From Beijerinckiaceae bacterium (GTDB lineage: Bacteria > Pseudomonadota > Alphaproteobacteria > Rhizobiales > Beijerinckiaceae), in assembly GCA_947452005.1 (NCBI GenBank), contig CANGBC010000008.1, positions 1 to 39,689 of the forward strand: a DNA stretch of 39,689 nt, written 5' to 3'. The translations under genes were made by a program, and so were the position numbers. The notes below the pieces were generated by a model. It did no database searches. It was not told the DNA's origin and worked only from the letters and a program-made list of their open reading frames with translations. How positions within the stretch are numbered: position 1 is the stretch's first letter; each line of letters begins with the position of its first letter. Shown here piece after piece: positions 6,872 to 15,498 of the stretch.

Positions 6872-9157
6872 ATGGGTGATGTTTTCAGGGGACGGCGCGA
6901 GGATCAGCGTCTGCTGACAGGCCAAGGTCTCTATGCCGCCGACCGCTCGCTGCCCGGGGAAGTGTTTGGCATTTTTCTGCGCTCCGATCGTGCTCATGCG
7001 GAGATTCTTTCCATCGACATCAGCCAAGCTCTGGCTTTGCCTGGCGTTCTGACGGTACTGACAGGCGCTGACACACGCGCCGCCGGTTTCGGCTCTGCCG
7101 CACCACTGGTGGCTTACCCCGGACGTGGCGGACAAATGATGCTTAATCCCCGCCGCCAGGTGATTGCCGAAGACCGCGTGCGCTATGTGGGCCAAGAAGT
7201 AGCGCTGGTTGTGGCGCAGACGCAGGAGCAAGCGCAGGCCGCATGTGATGCAATCCTCGTTGAGTATCGCGATCTGCCCGCCGTGATTGATCTTGATGCG
7301 GCGCTGTCGGACAGCGCGACCCTGCTGTACCCGGACATTGGCACCAATCTCGCCTTTGATTTTGATTATGGCGATGAAGCCAAGACGCAAGCGACATTAG
7401 ACAATGCCGCACATGTTGCGCGCGTTGAACTCGATCTGCCGCGCCTGATCGGCCATCCGATGGAGCCGAAGTCAGCCATTGTTTCCTATGAGGCCGAAAC
7501 AGACTGCTATCACGTCTATGCGCCAACGCAGGGCATCACGCTGATGCGTGACAGTCTAGCGAGCGGCACAGGCATTGCCGCTGGCCAGATCCTCATCCAT
7601 GCGCAAGATGTCGGCGGCGGCTTTGGTGTGCGCACCGAAGGCTATTCAGAATATTGCGCGCTAATGCTCGCATCCAAGCGCATCAAGCGCCCGGTCAAAT
7701 GGCCGGGCACGCGTGGAGAGACCTTTGTCTCCGATCATCACGCACGCGCGGGCAAATTGTTTGGCGAACTTGCGCTGGATGCCGATGGAACATTTCTGGC
7801 CATCCGCGTGAAATGGGTGGTGCATTGTGGCGGCTATCTTTCGCAGGCTGGCCCGCTCATCAACACCATGCCGCCGCGCGCACATGTGGCAGGGCTCTAT
7901 CGTATTCCCACCGTCTATGGCCGCCATCAGCTTGTGCTGACCAATACAACGCCCACCACAGCCTATCGTGGTGCGGGACGACCGAATGTCTCGCTGCTGC
8001 TGGAGCGTCTGGTTGATCAAGCCGCGCGCGACACCGGCCGCGACCGCATTACGTTACGGCGCCAGAATCTCATCGCCAAAGAGGCCTTTCCCTACACAAC
8101 ACCCGTTGGATCGGTTTATGATTCCGGTGACCCAGAAGGCATGCTCAACATTGCGGTGCGTGAATCGCGCTGGGGTGATTTTGAACAGCGCCGCATGCAA
8201 TCCGCCAAACATGGCAAGCTGCGCGGCATTGCCCTTTCAATGTTTGTCGAACCCTCAGGTGGTGGGCGCTCGGCTGCAGAACAAGGCGCGATCAAATTTG
8301 GCGACAGTGGCAACCCTGTTCTCTATTCCACATCGGGCCCATCTGGTCAGGGGCATGAAACCGCGTTTCCGGAAATCGTCGCCCGCGTGTTTGGGACAGA
8401 TCCGCTGAGCATCGAAAACAGATCAAGCGACCCTTACGGCCCCGCGCTGACGGGGGATGGTACGATTGGCTCGCGCTCCACCATGATGCAAGGCTCGTCG
8501 CTGTTTTCAGCGGCGCGGGATGTTGTGCGCAAGGGGCGCGATCTGGCGGCCAAACATTTGGAAGCCAGCGCTGACGATCTGGAATTTGTAAATGGCCGCT
8601 ACGCGGTTCGCGGCACGGACCTGTCCGTTGCACTTTACGATCTGGCCAAAGACAATCCTGGCACGCTCGATTCCACGGGTGAGACAAAAATCCACATCAC
8701 CTTCCCGGGTGGTGCACATGTGGCCGAAGTCGAGGTTGATCCGGACACGGGCGAGATTGCGCTGCTCGATTATGTGGCGGTGGATGATTGCGGTGTCGCG
8801 CTCAACCACAAGCTGATCGAAGGTCAGGTGCATGGCGGCATTGTGCAGGGTCTGGGACAGGTCATGTCCGAGCAATGTCTTTATGATCCTGAGAGCGGGC
8901 AATTGCTGACCGGCTCTTTCATGGATTACACCATGCCGCGCGCCGGGGATTTCGTCACCTTCCGGCTGTTTGATCATTCCGTGCCCTCCCCCAACAACCC
9001 GCTGGGCGTGAAGGGCGTGGGCGAGGCTGGCACCACGGGCGCCGTGCCCACCATGGTCAATGCCGTGCTCGATGCTTTGCGCATGGGCGGGGTCGATCAG
9101 CTCGACATGCCCTTCACCCCCTGCCGGGTTTGGGCGGCTCTGGCGCAGGGTCAATAA
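6872..9157 (+). CDS. Xanthine dehydrogenase-family molybdenum hydroxylase, large subunit (1)
   Basis: A 761-residue catalytic subunit of the xanthine dehydrogenase/aldehyde oxidase family, which binds molybdopterin cofactor and hydroxylates a carbon next to a heteroatom using water. The N-terminal a/b hammerhead domain (about 10-120) is followed by the molybdopterin-binding domain. Seen motifs are GGGFGV, the active-site loop AYRGAGR (364-370), the cofactor loop GQGHE (492-496) and the catalytic glutamate E718 in GVGEAG. The AYRGAGR loop marks the non-CODH (form II) type, because true CO dehydrogenase has AYRCSFR. The FAD and 2Fe-2S subunits normally beside this gene are absent here. GAGGG precedes the ATG at 6872. 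The substrate is unknown; an N-heterocycle or aldehyde is possible. Confidence 0.9.
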   Translation: MGDVFRGRREDQRLLTGQGLYAADRSLPGEVFGIFLRSDRAHAEILSIDISQALALPGVLTVLTGADTRAAGFGSAAPLVAYPGRGGQMMLNPRRQVIAEDRVRYVGQEVALVVAQTQEQAQAACDAILVEYRDLPAVIDLDAALSDSATLLYPDIGTNLAFDFDYGDEAKTQATLDNAAHVARVELDLPRLIGHPMEPKSAIVSYEAETDCYHVYAPTQGITLMRDSLASGTGIAAGQILIHAQDVGGGFGVRTEGYSEYCALMLASKRIKRPVKWPGTRGETFVSDHHARAGKLFGELALDADGTFLAIRVKWVVHCGGYLSQAGPLINTMPPRAHVAGLYRIPTVYGRHQLVLTNTTPTTAYRGAGRPNVSLLLERLVDQAARDTGRDRITLRRQNLIAKEAFPYTTPVGSVYDSGDPEGMLNIAVRESRWGDFEQRRMQSAKHGKLRGIALSMFVEPSGGGRSAAEQGAIKFGDSGNPVLYSTSGPSGQGHETAFPEIVARVFGTDPLSIENRSSDPYGPALTGDGTIGSRSTMMQGSSLFSAARDVVRKGRDLAAKHLEASADDLEFVNGRYAVRGTDLSVALYDLAKDNPGTLDSTGETKIHITFPGGAHVAEVEVDPDTGEIALLDYVAVDDCGVALNHKLIEGQVHGGIVQGLGQVMSEQCLYDPESGQLLTGSFMDYTMPRAGDFVTFRLFDHSVPSPNNPLGVKGVGEAGTTGAVPTMVNAVLDALRMGGVDQLDMPFTPCRVWAALAQGQ

Positions 9158-9171
9158 GCTCTTCACAGATA

Positions 9172-9197
9172 TGCGGGGGGACGTTGCATCCCCCGCA
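9172..9197 (+). terminator. Stem-loop after molybdenum hydroxylase 1
   Basis: TGCGGGGG/CCCCCGCA forms an 8-bp stem with a 10-nt loop, 15 nt after the stop codon and about 65 nt before the ABC substrate-binding gene. There is no U tract, so this may be an mRNA-end structure or a weak terminator separating the two genes. Confidence 0.4.
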
Positions 9198-9262
9198 AAC
9201 CTGTGGTCCGATCTTGTCCGAGCGGCCCCTTCAAAAACAAGGCCGCCGGGGAGGATTTTAGC

Positions 9263-10213
9263 ATGCACAAGAGTTCTGTGCTGGCCGCATCTCTGAGCGC
9301 GTTTTTGTCGGGCACCGCCTATGCCGAGACGCTGAAAGTTGCCTTGCCGCAAAAGGGCAATTGGGACACAGGCATTGTTGAATACGGCGTCAAGGCGGGT
9401 ATTTTCAAAGCAGCCGGGCTTGAGATCGACATCAGCTATACAGCGGGTGGCGCGGCCACTGTGCAGGCTGTCATTTCCGGCAGTGTCGATGTCGCCATGC
9501 AGACGGGCCTGCTCGGCCTGATCGGCGCTTATGCCAAGGGCGCGCCGGTGCGCGTCATTTCCGCGGCCATGACCGGTTCGCCCGATATCTACTGGTATGC
9601 GCGCGCCGACAAAGGCATCAAGTCGCTGAAAGATGCGACCGACAAAACCATGGGCTATTCCGCCGCTGGTTCATCGAGCCATTTGCTTGTCCTGTCGCTG
9701 CTCGAGCAGAACAAGATCAAGGCCAAGCCCACTGCAACCGGTGGCATTCCCTCCACTTACACGCAGGTGATGTCCGGCCAGATCGATATCGGCTGGGCAG
9801 TGCCGCCCTTCGGGGTGGAAGATACAAAAGCCGGAAAGATCAACATTGTCGCACGCGGCAATGATCTGCCTGAAATCCGCGACACGACGGTGCGCGTGAA
9901 TTTCGCCAACGCGGATTCACTCAAGACCAAGCGGGCGCTGTTTGTGAAATTTTCGGAAGCCTATGTGAAGTCGCTCGAATGGGCCTATGCCAATGACAAG
10001 GCCATCGACTATTTTGCCGAAAGCGCCGAAGTGCCACGCGCCATTGCGCTGGAATCGCGCAACGGCTTTTATCCCAAAGAAGCCATGCAGCCCTATGACG
10101 TGCGTGGGCTGAAGGTCTCGCTGCAGCAAGCGGTTGATTTCAAATTCATCCCCAAGCCGATGGATGAAAAGGAAATCGCTGGCCTGTTTGATATTCTTGT
10201 TCCGAAAAAATGA
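9263..10213 (+). CDS. ABC importer substrate-binding protein, NitT/TauT family
   Basis: A 316-residue periplasmic binding protein of the NrtA/SsuA/TauA (NMT1-like) type. ATG 9263 is chosen because GGGAGG lies 8 nt upstream and a signal peptide (about 1-21, ending SGTAYA) follows directly; a frame extension to 9203 adds a non-signal stretch. The mature part begins ETLKVALPQKG, and AGGAATVQAVISGSVDVAMQ is the family's ligand-lobe pattern. With the two permeases and the ATPase downstream it makes a complete importer. The ligand is not deducible; relatives bind sulfonates, nitrate, pyrimidine precursors or aromatic acids. Confidence 0.92.
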   Translation: MHKSSVLAASLSAFLSGTAYAETLKVALPQKGNWDTGIVEYGVKAGIFKAAGLEIDISYTAGGAATVQAVISGSVDVAMQTGLLGLIGAYAKGAPVRVISAAMTGSPDIYWYARADKGIKSLKDATDKTMGYSAAGSSSHLLVLSLLEQNKIKAKPTATGGIPSTYTQVMSGQIDIGWAVPPFGVEDTKAGKINIVARGNDLPEIRDTTVRVNFANADSLKTKRALFVKFSEAYVKSLEWAYANDKAIDYFAESAEVPRAIALESRNGFYPKEAMQPYDVRGLKVSLQQAVDFKFIPKPMDEKEIAGLFDILVPKK

Positions 10214-10218
10214 GATTG

Positions 10219-10240
10219 AGGCCCGGCACTGGCCGGGCCT
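10219..10240 (+). terminator. Intercistronic hairpin between binding protein and permease
   Basis: A 9-bp perfect stem AGGCCCGGC/GCCGGGCCT with loop ACTG fills the 36-bp gap between the binding-protein stop and the first permease start, with only a short T run after it. Such hairpins commonly stabilise the binding-protein mRNA end or partly terminate, giving more binding protein than permease. Confidence 0.6.
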
Positions 10241-10249
10241 TAAACTTTC

Positions 10250-11011
10250 ATGCTGGCCACACTCCTCAGACCGCCACCTGTCATTGCACGCATGGTGTTT
10301 TTCGCCGTGCTGTTTGGCGTATGGGAAGTGGCATCTTGGCTTGGCCTGTTCAGCCGCTTCATTGCGCCGCCCCCATCTGAAGTCATTCCCAGCATCGGGC
10401 TGCTCTATTCCGACAATGAACTCATCACGCGGTTCTTGCGCACCTTTGGCGAAGTCTTTGCGGCTGCCGGGATTGGATCGGGATTCGGCATTGTGATCGG
10501 CTGGTGGCTGCACCACAACAAAACGGCGGGGCGCGCCTATACCGATTGGTTCGCCGCCATTGCAGCAGCGCCGCTCGTTCTTCTCTTTCCGCTCTTCCTC
10601 GTGCTCTTCGGGCGCAATGCATCGACCATTATTGCGATGGGGGCGGTCGCCGTTTTGCCGGCGGTGATCCTGAAGACCAAGGAAGGCCTCGACCATGTGC
10701 CGACCGTCTTTATCCACGTGGGACGCACGTTTGGCCTGACGCGCTGGCAACAAATGCGCCTGATCATGCTGCCAGCCTCTCTGCCCACCATTTTCACAGG
10801 CTTGCGGCTTGGCCTTGTCTTCGCGCTCATCAATGTCGTCGGTGTGGAATATCTGATTGGCTTTGGCGGCATGGGGTTGATGATTGCCGAATTGGGAGAC
10901 CGTTTTGAAGTGGCTGGCATGTATGCCGCCATTCTCTTCGTAGTTCTGTGCAGCGCCTGTTTCTTCTGGGCGACTGCGCGGCTTGAAAAATGGCTCTTGT
11001 CGACACGATGA
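10250..11011 (+). CDS. ABC importer permease 1, SsuC/TauC type
   Basis: A 253-residue inner-membrane permease of the BPD_transp_1 family with about six helices. The cytoplasmic EAA loop that docks the ATPase is at about 160-185, in the region around HVGRTFGLTRWQQM and LPASLPTIFTGLRLG. The last helix is followed by a short basic tail. The gene overlaps the next permease (ATGA at 11008-11011) and is translationally coupled to it. No clear ribosome-binding site precedes the ATG; the hairpin is 9 nt upstream. Confidence 0.9.
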   Translation: MLATLLRPPPVIARMVFFAVLFGVWEVASWLGLFSRFIAPPPSEVIPSIGLLYSDNELITRFLRTFGEVFAAAGIGSGFGIVIGWWLHHNKTAGRAYTDWFAAIAAAPLVLLFPLFLVLFGRNASTIIAMGAVAVLPAVILKTKEGLDHVPTVFIHVGRTFGLTRWQQMRLIMLPASLPTIFTGLRLGLVFALINVVGVEYLIGFGGMGLMIAELGDRFEVAGMYAAILFVVLCSACFFWATARLEKWLLSTR

Positions 11012-11793
11012 CACAGACATTGCCCCCCACTCTGATCTCGCGAGTCATGCTCTATCGCGTGACAGCCGCGCTTGTGTTGCTGGGCCTGTGGGAAGCGGCG
11101 GGTGCATCGGGGCTCTTCTTCAAAGGCGTGCTGCCCTCCACCTTGCTGATCGGTAAATCATTCCTGCGGCTAATGGGGGACACGCTCTTCTGGTCGCATT
11201 TCAACGTCACCTTGTTTGAAATTCTCTCCGGCTTTGCGATTGGATCCACGCTGGGCATCATCGCAGGCCTTGCGCTGGGCATGAACCGCTATGCGGGGCA
11301 CGTGCTGGAGCCTGTGGTTGAATATCTGGCGGCGACGCCCAAAGTTGTGTTTCTGCCCATCCTGCTCATTCTGTTTGGCATTGGCGTGGGCTCGAAGATC
11401 AGTCTCGCAGCCCTCTCCTGTTTCTTCCCCATGTCATTATCGCTTGCCGCAGGCGTGCGCGGCATCAAGCCGATGTTCTTGCGCGTGGGGCAGACACTCA
11501 ATCTCACGCTCCTGCAGCGCATTCGCATGATTTATCTGCCAGCGCTTGTGCCACCGATTTCAACGGGGCTTCGCCTTGGGTTTGGTATTGCCACCGTTGG
11601 CTCGCTGCTCTCTGAAATCAAACTGTCAAACAAGGGCCTTGGCCATGCCGCCATGCAGGCCTATGCGCGTTTCGACATTCCCACCATGATGGCGATCCTG
11701 ATCGTCATTTTTGCGCTTGCCGGCATCGGCAATATGCTCATCGGGCGGATTGTGCGTCTGCCCGGCCCTCACACAAGACACAATGCGAATTGA
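11008..11793 (+). CDS. ABC importer permease 2, SsuC/TauC type
   Basis: A 261-residue second permease of the same family. ATG 11008 forms a 4-nt ATGA overlap with the stop of permease 1; an in-frame ATG at 10990 would add six residues. The EAA loop lies around LRVGQTLNLTLLQRIRM followed by LPALVPPISTGLRLG. Two different permeases imply a heterodimeric membrane domain, whereas many NitT/TauT importers use a homodimer. The gene ends 4 nt before the preferred start of the ThDP enzyme. Confidence 0.9.
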   Translation: MTQTLPPTLISRVMLYRVTAALVLLGLWEAAGASGLFFKGVLPSTLLIGKSFLRLMGDTLFWSHFNVTLFEILSGFAIGSTLGIIAGLALGMNRYAGHVLEPVVEYLAATPKVVFLPILLILFGIGVGSKISLAALSCFFPMSLSLAAGVRGIKPMFLRVGQTLNLTLLQRIRMIYLPALVPPISTGLRLGFGIATVGSLLSEIKLSNKGLGHAAMQAYARFDIPTMMAILIVIFALAGIGNMLIGRIVRLPGPHTRHNAN

Positions 11794-11797
11794 GACC

Positions 11798-13588
11798 ATG
11801 ACAAACAACAACGATCTCGAAAAGCCCGTCCCCTCCTCTGACAATGGCGTGTGGGGCAGCGATGTGATTGCCGACATGATGCGCCAGCTTGACCTGCCCT
11901 ATGTCGCGCTCAATCCCGGCGCGTCCTATCGCGGCCTGCATGACTCGCTCGTTAATCGTCTGGGCAATCGCGATCCGCAAATGCTGCTGTGCCTGCACGA
12001 AGAGAGTGCGGTCGCCATTGCGCATGGCTGGGCCAAAGTGAAAGACGCGCCGCTTTGCGCCATTGTGCATTCCAATGTCGGCCTGATGCATGCCACCATG
12101 GCTGTATTCAACGCTTGGTGCGACCGCGCCCCCCTTCTGCTGCTTGGTGCTACCGGCCCGGTCGATGCCGCCAAACGTCGCCCATGGATTGACTGGATTC
12201 ACACATCCAAAGATCAAGGCGCGCTGATCCGCGATTATACCAAATGGGACGACCAGCCAGCTTCCGTGCCTGCAGCCATCGAAAGCCTGCTGCGCGCCTG
12301 GCAGATCACGCAGACCGCACCGCGCGGGCCTGTCTATGTGTGCCTCGATGCCGCCTTGCAGGAAATGCGTCTCGACAAGGCACCCACACCGCCCGACATG
12401 TCGCGCTTTGCCCCACCCCCGCCTGCCGATCCGCCGCACCAGCTCTTGAGCGAAACAGCAAAGCTCCTCGCCCACGCCAAAAAGCCGTTGCTGATGATGG
12501 GCCGCGTCTCACGCTCTGAAAAAGATTGGGCGGCGCGTATTGCGCTGGCCGAAAAACTCGGCGCGCTTGTACTGACCGATATGAAAATTGCCGGCGCTTT
12601 CCCCACCACCCATGCGCTGCATGCCGCCCCGCCTTCGACCTTCCCGAGCGAAGCCGCCAACACGCTCATTCGTGATGCGGATGTCATTGTCGCTTTCGAC
12701 TGGGTTGATCTCGCGGGCACGCTGAAGAGCGCCTGTGGCGAACACGCTCCTTCCGCCAAGATCATTAATGTCACGCTCGACCAAGTGCTGCACAATGGCT
12801 GGAGCATGGATCACCAAGGCCTGCCGCCAGCCGACCTCTATCTCGCCGCCGATCCCGATGTAACCATTGCCGCGCTCAACCGTGCGCTGGCATCACACAC
12901 AAAGGGTCAGGTGTGGAGCGGCTGGCAGAGGCCTGCGCCCATCTCGCTGCCGGACGGCGAAGCGGGCAAGCCGCTCACTGTGCCTGTGCTCGCCAATGCC
13001 GTGCGCAAGGCGTTCAAGGGCAAGACAACCTGTCTCATGCGCCATCCCCTCTCTTGGGCGGGGCATATGTGGGATGTCGAACATCCGCTGGATTTTCTGG
13101 GTACCGATGGCGGTGGCGGCATTGGCTCGGGCCCGGGCACATGCACTGGATCTGCACTCGCTTTGCAAGGCACAGACCGCATCGCGCTGGCCATTCTGGG
13201 TGATGGCGATTTCCTGATGGGTGCCACCGCCATCTGGAGTGCGGTCCATTACGGCCTGCCGATGATTGCCTTCATCGCCAACAACCGCTCCTTCTACAAT
13301 GATGAAGTGCATCAGGAGCGCGTGGCAAAAATGCGCGATCGTCCGGTCGAGAACAAATGGATCGGCCAGCAGATCGCAGCCCCCGATATTGATCTGGCCA
13401 TGCTGGCCCGCGCACAAGGCGCCACCGGCATTGGCCCGGTGCGCGATGTCGAGGAATTGCGCGACGTCATTCCGCTCGCTATGGCCGCCTATGCGCGTGG
13501 TGAGACGGTCATCATCGATGTGCGCGTGGAGCCGGGCTATGATTCCGGCATGTCGAGCGCGCTGGTCAAACCGGTTGAGCGATCCTGA
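11798..13588 (+). CDS. Thiamine diphosphate-dependent enzyme (decarboxylase/acetolactate synthase-like)
   Basis: A 596-residue ThDP enzyme of the acetolactate synthase/benzoylformate decarboxylase fold. The N-terminal PYR domain carries the catalytic glutamate E68 in LHEESAVAIAHG. The central domain follows, and the C-terminal PP domain has the metal/ThDP motif GDGDFLMG (468-475) ending at N495/N496. ATG 11798 is preferred; ATG 11783 overlaps the permease by 11 nt and longer starts run deep into it. The gene is placed inside an ABC importer operon, between permease 2 and the ATPase (TGATG overlap at 13586-13590). It therefore probably acts on the imported compound, as a 2-oxo acid decarboxylase or carboligase. 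The substrate is not predictable. Confidence 0.88.
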   Translation: MTNNNDLEKPVPSSDNGVWGSDVIADMMRQLDLPYVALNPGASYRGLHDSLVNRLGNRDPQMLLCLHEESAVAIAHGWAKVKDAPLCAIVHSNVGLMHATMAVFNAWCDRAPLLLLGATGPVDAAKRRPWIDWIHTSKDQGALIRDYTKWDDQPASVPAAIESLLRAWQITQTAPRGPVYVCLDAALQEMRLDKAPTPPDMSRFAPPPPADPPHQLLSETAKLLAHAKKPLLMMGRVSRSEKDWAARIALAEKLGALVLTDMKIAGAFPTTHALHAAPPSTFPSEAANTLIRDADVIVAFDWVDLAGTLKSACGEHAPSAKIINVTLDQVLHNGWSMDHQGLPPADLYLAADPDVTIAALNRALASHTKGQVWSGWQRPAPISLPDGEAGKPLTVPVLANAVRKAFKGKTTCLMRHPLSWAGHMWDVEHPLDFLGTDGGGGIGSGPGTCTGSALALQGTDRIALAILGDGDFLMGATAIWSAVHYGLPMIAFIANNRSFYNDEVHQERVAKMRDRPVENKWIGQQIAAPDIDLAMLARAQGATGIGPVRDVEELRDVIPLAMAAYARGETVIIDVRVEPGYDSGMSSALVKPVERS

Positions 13589-14394
13589 TGAGCGATACAC
13601 CGACGCTGCGCATCAAAAATGTCTCGAAACATTTCGAGACAGGCAAAGGCCGGGTGACCGCCGTTGACGATGTGTCGCTCGACATTCGTCAAGGCGAGTT
13701 CATCTCGATCATCGGGCCATCGGGCTGCGGAAAATCGACGCTCATGAACATGATCGGTGGCCTGCTCACCGATTATGAGGGCGACATTCAGCTTGATGGC
13801 AAAAAGGTCAGCGGCTGCCAGCCTGAGATCGGTATGGTCTTTCAAGAGGAGTCGACCTTTCCCTGGCGCACGGCGATTGAAAACGTCACCTTTCCGCTCG
13901 AGGCTGCGGGCCTGCCCAAAGAAAAAAGGCTCGCCCGCGCGTATGAGCTTTTGGATCTGGTTGGGCTGTCGGGTTTTGAGAACCATTTCCCGTCAGAACT
14001 GTCGGGCGGCATGCGCCAACGCATCGCCATTGCGCGCACGCTCGCTTTTCAACCGCGCATCTTGCTGATGGATGAACCCTTTGCTGCACTCGACGAACAG
14101 ACGCGACATCTGCTCGGTGACAAAGTGGTGCAGATCCAGAACCAGCTGAAACAGACGACATTGCTGATCACGCATAATATTGCCGAAGCCGTGCAGCTGT
14201 CTGATCGCGTGTTGATCATGACCTTCAGGCCAGGACGCATCAAACGCGTGGTCGAAATTAATCTGCCGCGCCCGCGCTCGTCTGAAATGATCGGCTCAGA
14301 AAAGTTTTCTGCCTATGTCGCAGAGATTTGGGCGGACTTGCGACAGGAAGCATCAAAGGGCCTGAAAGAGACCGAGGCTGCCGCCGCGCATTAG
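13588..14394 (+). CDS. ABC importer ATP-binding protein, SsuB/TauB/NrtD type
   Basis: A 268-residue cytoplasmic ATPase. Walker A is GPSGCGKST (43-51), the Q-loop lies in VFQEEST, the signature is LSGGMRQR (138-145), Walker B is ILLMDEPF (158-165), and the switch histidine is in LLITHNIAE. All catalytic residues are intact. The start codon shares one base with the stop of the ThDP gene, so the two are coupled. It completes an operon of binding protein, permease, permease, ThDP enzyme and ATPase, followed directly by a palindromic repeat. Confidence 0.94.
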   Translation: MSDTPTLRIKNVSKHFETGKGRVTAVDDVSLDIRQGEFISIIGPSGCGKSTLMNMIGGLLTDYEGDIQLDGKKVSGCQPEIGMVFQEESTFPWRTAIENVTFPLEAAGLPKEKRLARAYELLDLVGLSGFENHFPSELSGGMRQRIAIARTLAFQPRILLMDEPFAALDEQTRHLLGDKVVQIQNQLKQTTLLITHNIAEAVQLSDRVLIMTFRPGRIKRVVEINLPRPRSSEMIGSEKFSAYVAEIWADLRQEASKGLKETEAAAAH

Positions 14395-14400
14395 CCACTT

Positions 14401-14493
14401 TCCCCTCTCCCGCTTGCGGGAGGGGGTGGGTGCAGCTGAACCGCCCTCATCCGCCCGCTCACGCGGGCACCTTCTCCCGCCAGCGGGAGAAGG
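14401..14493. repeat. REP-like compound palindrome
   Basis: Three adjacent hairpins, CTCCCGCTTGCGGGAG, GCCCGCTCACGCGGGC and TTCTCCCGCCAGCGGGAGAA, lie between two convergent genes. This is the dispersed extragenic palindrome type common in alphaproteobacteria and may act as a bidirectional transcript end. Confidence 0.75.
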
Positions 14494-14504
14494 GCGAACA
14501 CGCC

Positions 14505-15470
14505 TCAGATCTTCAGCAGCTTCTTCGCATTGCCGGACAACAGCTTCACCTTGTCCTCGCGTGAAATCTGCAAGGTCTCGACCCAATCCATTGCAGGCTT
14601 GTTGGCCACAAACGGCCAATCCACCGCAAACATGATGCGATCCATGCCAAGCTCGGTCATGGTGCACATCAGCGCGGGCGTTGAAAAATTGCCACTCGTC
14701 GTCACATGGAAATGGCGCGAGAATTGTTCGCGGAAGCTCATCTCTTCATGGCCCGGGCGCGAGAGCGCCTGATTGATGCGCCACAGAAGGAAAGGCAAAG
14801 TCTCGCCCATGTGGCCCAGAATGATCTGCAGATTGTCGTGCTTTTCAAACACGCGCGACAGGACGAGGCGAATGGCCTGCGTGGCGGCCTCGACCGTATA
14901 GCCCCAAGCCGCACGGATCACCTGCGGATATTCCTGCGCATAATCGGCGTAATAGGCTTTCATCACATCGGCATGCGGGAAAGACGGATGCAAATAAATC
15001 GGCACGCCCAGTTTTTCAGCGCGCGCAAAGATCGGCCAGAAGCGCTTGTCATCAAGCCACAGGCCATTGGTCAGGCCATGGATCATGGCGCCCTTGAACC
15101 CAAGCTCGCTCACGCAACGATCAAGCTCGTCAGCGGCCAGTTCGGGATGAACCGTCGGCAGAGCCGCAAAGCCTGCAAAGCGGGTCGGATGCAAGGCAAT
15201 GGCTTTGGCCAGGCGATCATTCACACGCTGGCAAAGGGCAACCGCAATATCTTCAGGCAACTTCTGGCCGGACGGTGCACCATGCGAGAGCAGCTGCATG
15301 TCGATGCCAACTTCATCCATTTCGCGAATGCGCACTTCGCCCAGATCATGCAGGCGCTGCAGCAGATCCTTGGAGCGCGTGCCTTCTGCACCCACCAGAT
15401 GCGAGACGAGTTCTGCATCCCAATAATGTTCTTCGAGCGCAATGACCGGGATCTTTTGCGACGTCGCCAT
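14505..15470 (-). CDS. Amidohydrolase-family aromatic decarboxylase-like (gamma-resorcylate decarboxylase type)
   Basis: A 321-residue TIM-barrel protein of amidohydrolase family 2 (ACMSD / gamma-resorcylate decarboxylase / LigW clade), which removes CO2 from hydroxylated aromatic acids with a divalent metal. The metal ligands line up in the family order: E13 and H15 in ALEEH, H161 in YLHPSFP, H220 in LGHMGE, and D284 in FAVDWPF. LGHMGETLPFLLWRI closely follows the decarboxylase subgroup rather than true amidohydrolases. The gene lies 28 bp downstream of molybdenum hydroxylase 2 on the same strand and so is probably co-transcribed. Hydroxylation followed by decarboxylation of one ring substrate is a reasonable but unproven pathway. 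Confidence 0.85.
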   Translation of the reverse strand: MATSQKIPVIALEEHYWDAELVSHLVGAEGTRSKDLLQRLHDLGEVRIREMDEVGIDMQLLSHGAPSGQKLPEDIAVALCQRVNDRLAKAIALHPTRFAGFAALPTVHPELAADELDRCVSELGFKGAMIHGLTNGLWLDDKRFWPIFARAEKLGVPIYLHPSFPHADVMKAYYADYAQEYPQVIRAAWGYTVEAATQAIRLVLSRVFEKHDNLQIILGHMGETLPFLLWRINQALSRPGHEEMSFREQFSRHFHVTTSGNFSTPALMCTMTELGMDRIMFAVDWPFVANKPAMDWVETLQISREDKVKLLSGNAKKLLKI

Positions 15471-15498
15471 GGCATTTCCTCTTGCTTCTTGGTTTTAC

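Noticed and set aside
6872-9157. Calling this CO dehydrogenase large subunit (coxL)
   Set aside because: The active-site loop is AYRGAGR, not AYRCSFR, and no coxS or coxM lies beside it.
9917-11020. Long antisense frame over the ABC genes
   Set aside because: The plus strand has clear transporter motifs; the antisense product is compositionally odd with no recognisable fold.
14401-14493. Possible CRISPR array from closely spaced repeats
   Set aside because: The repeats are inverted hairpins of different sequence without regular spacers; no cas gene is present in the window.
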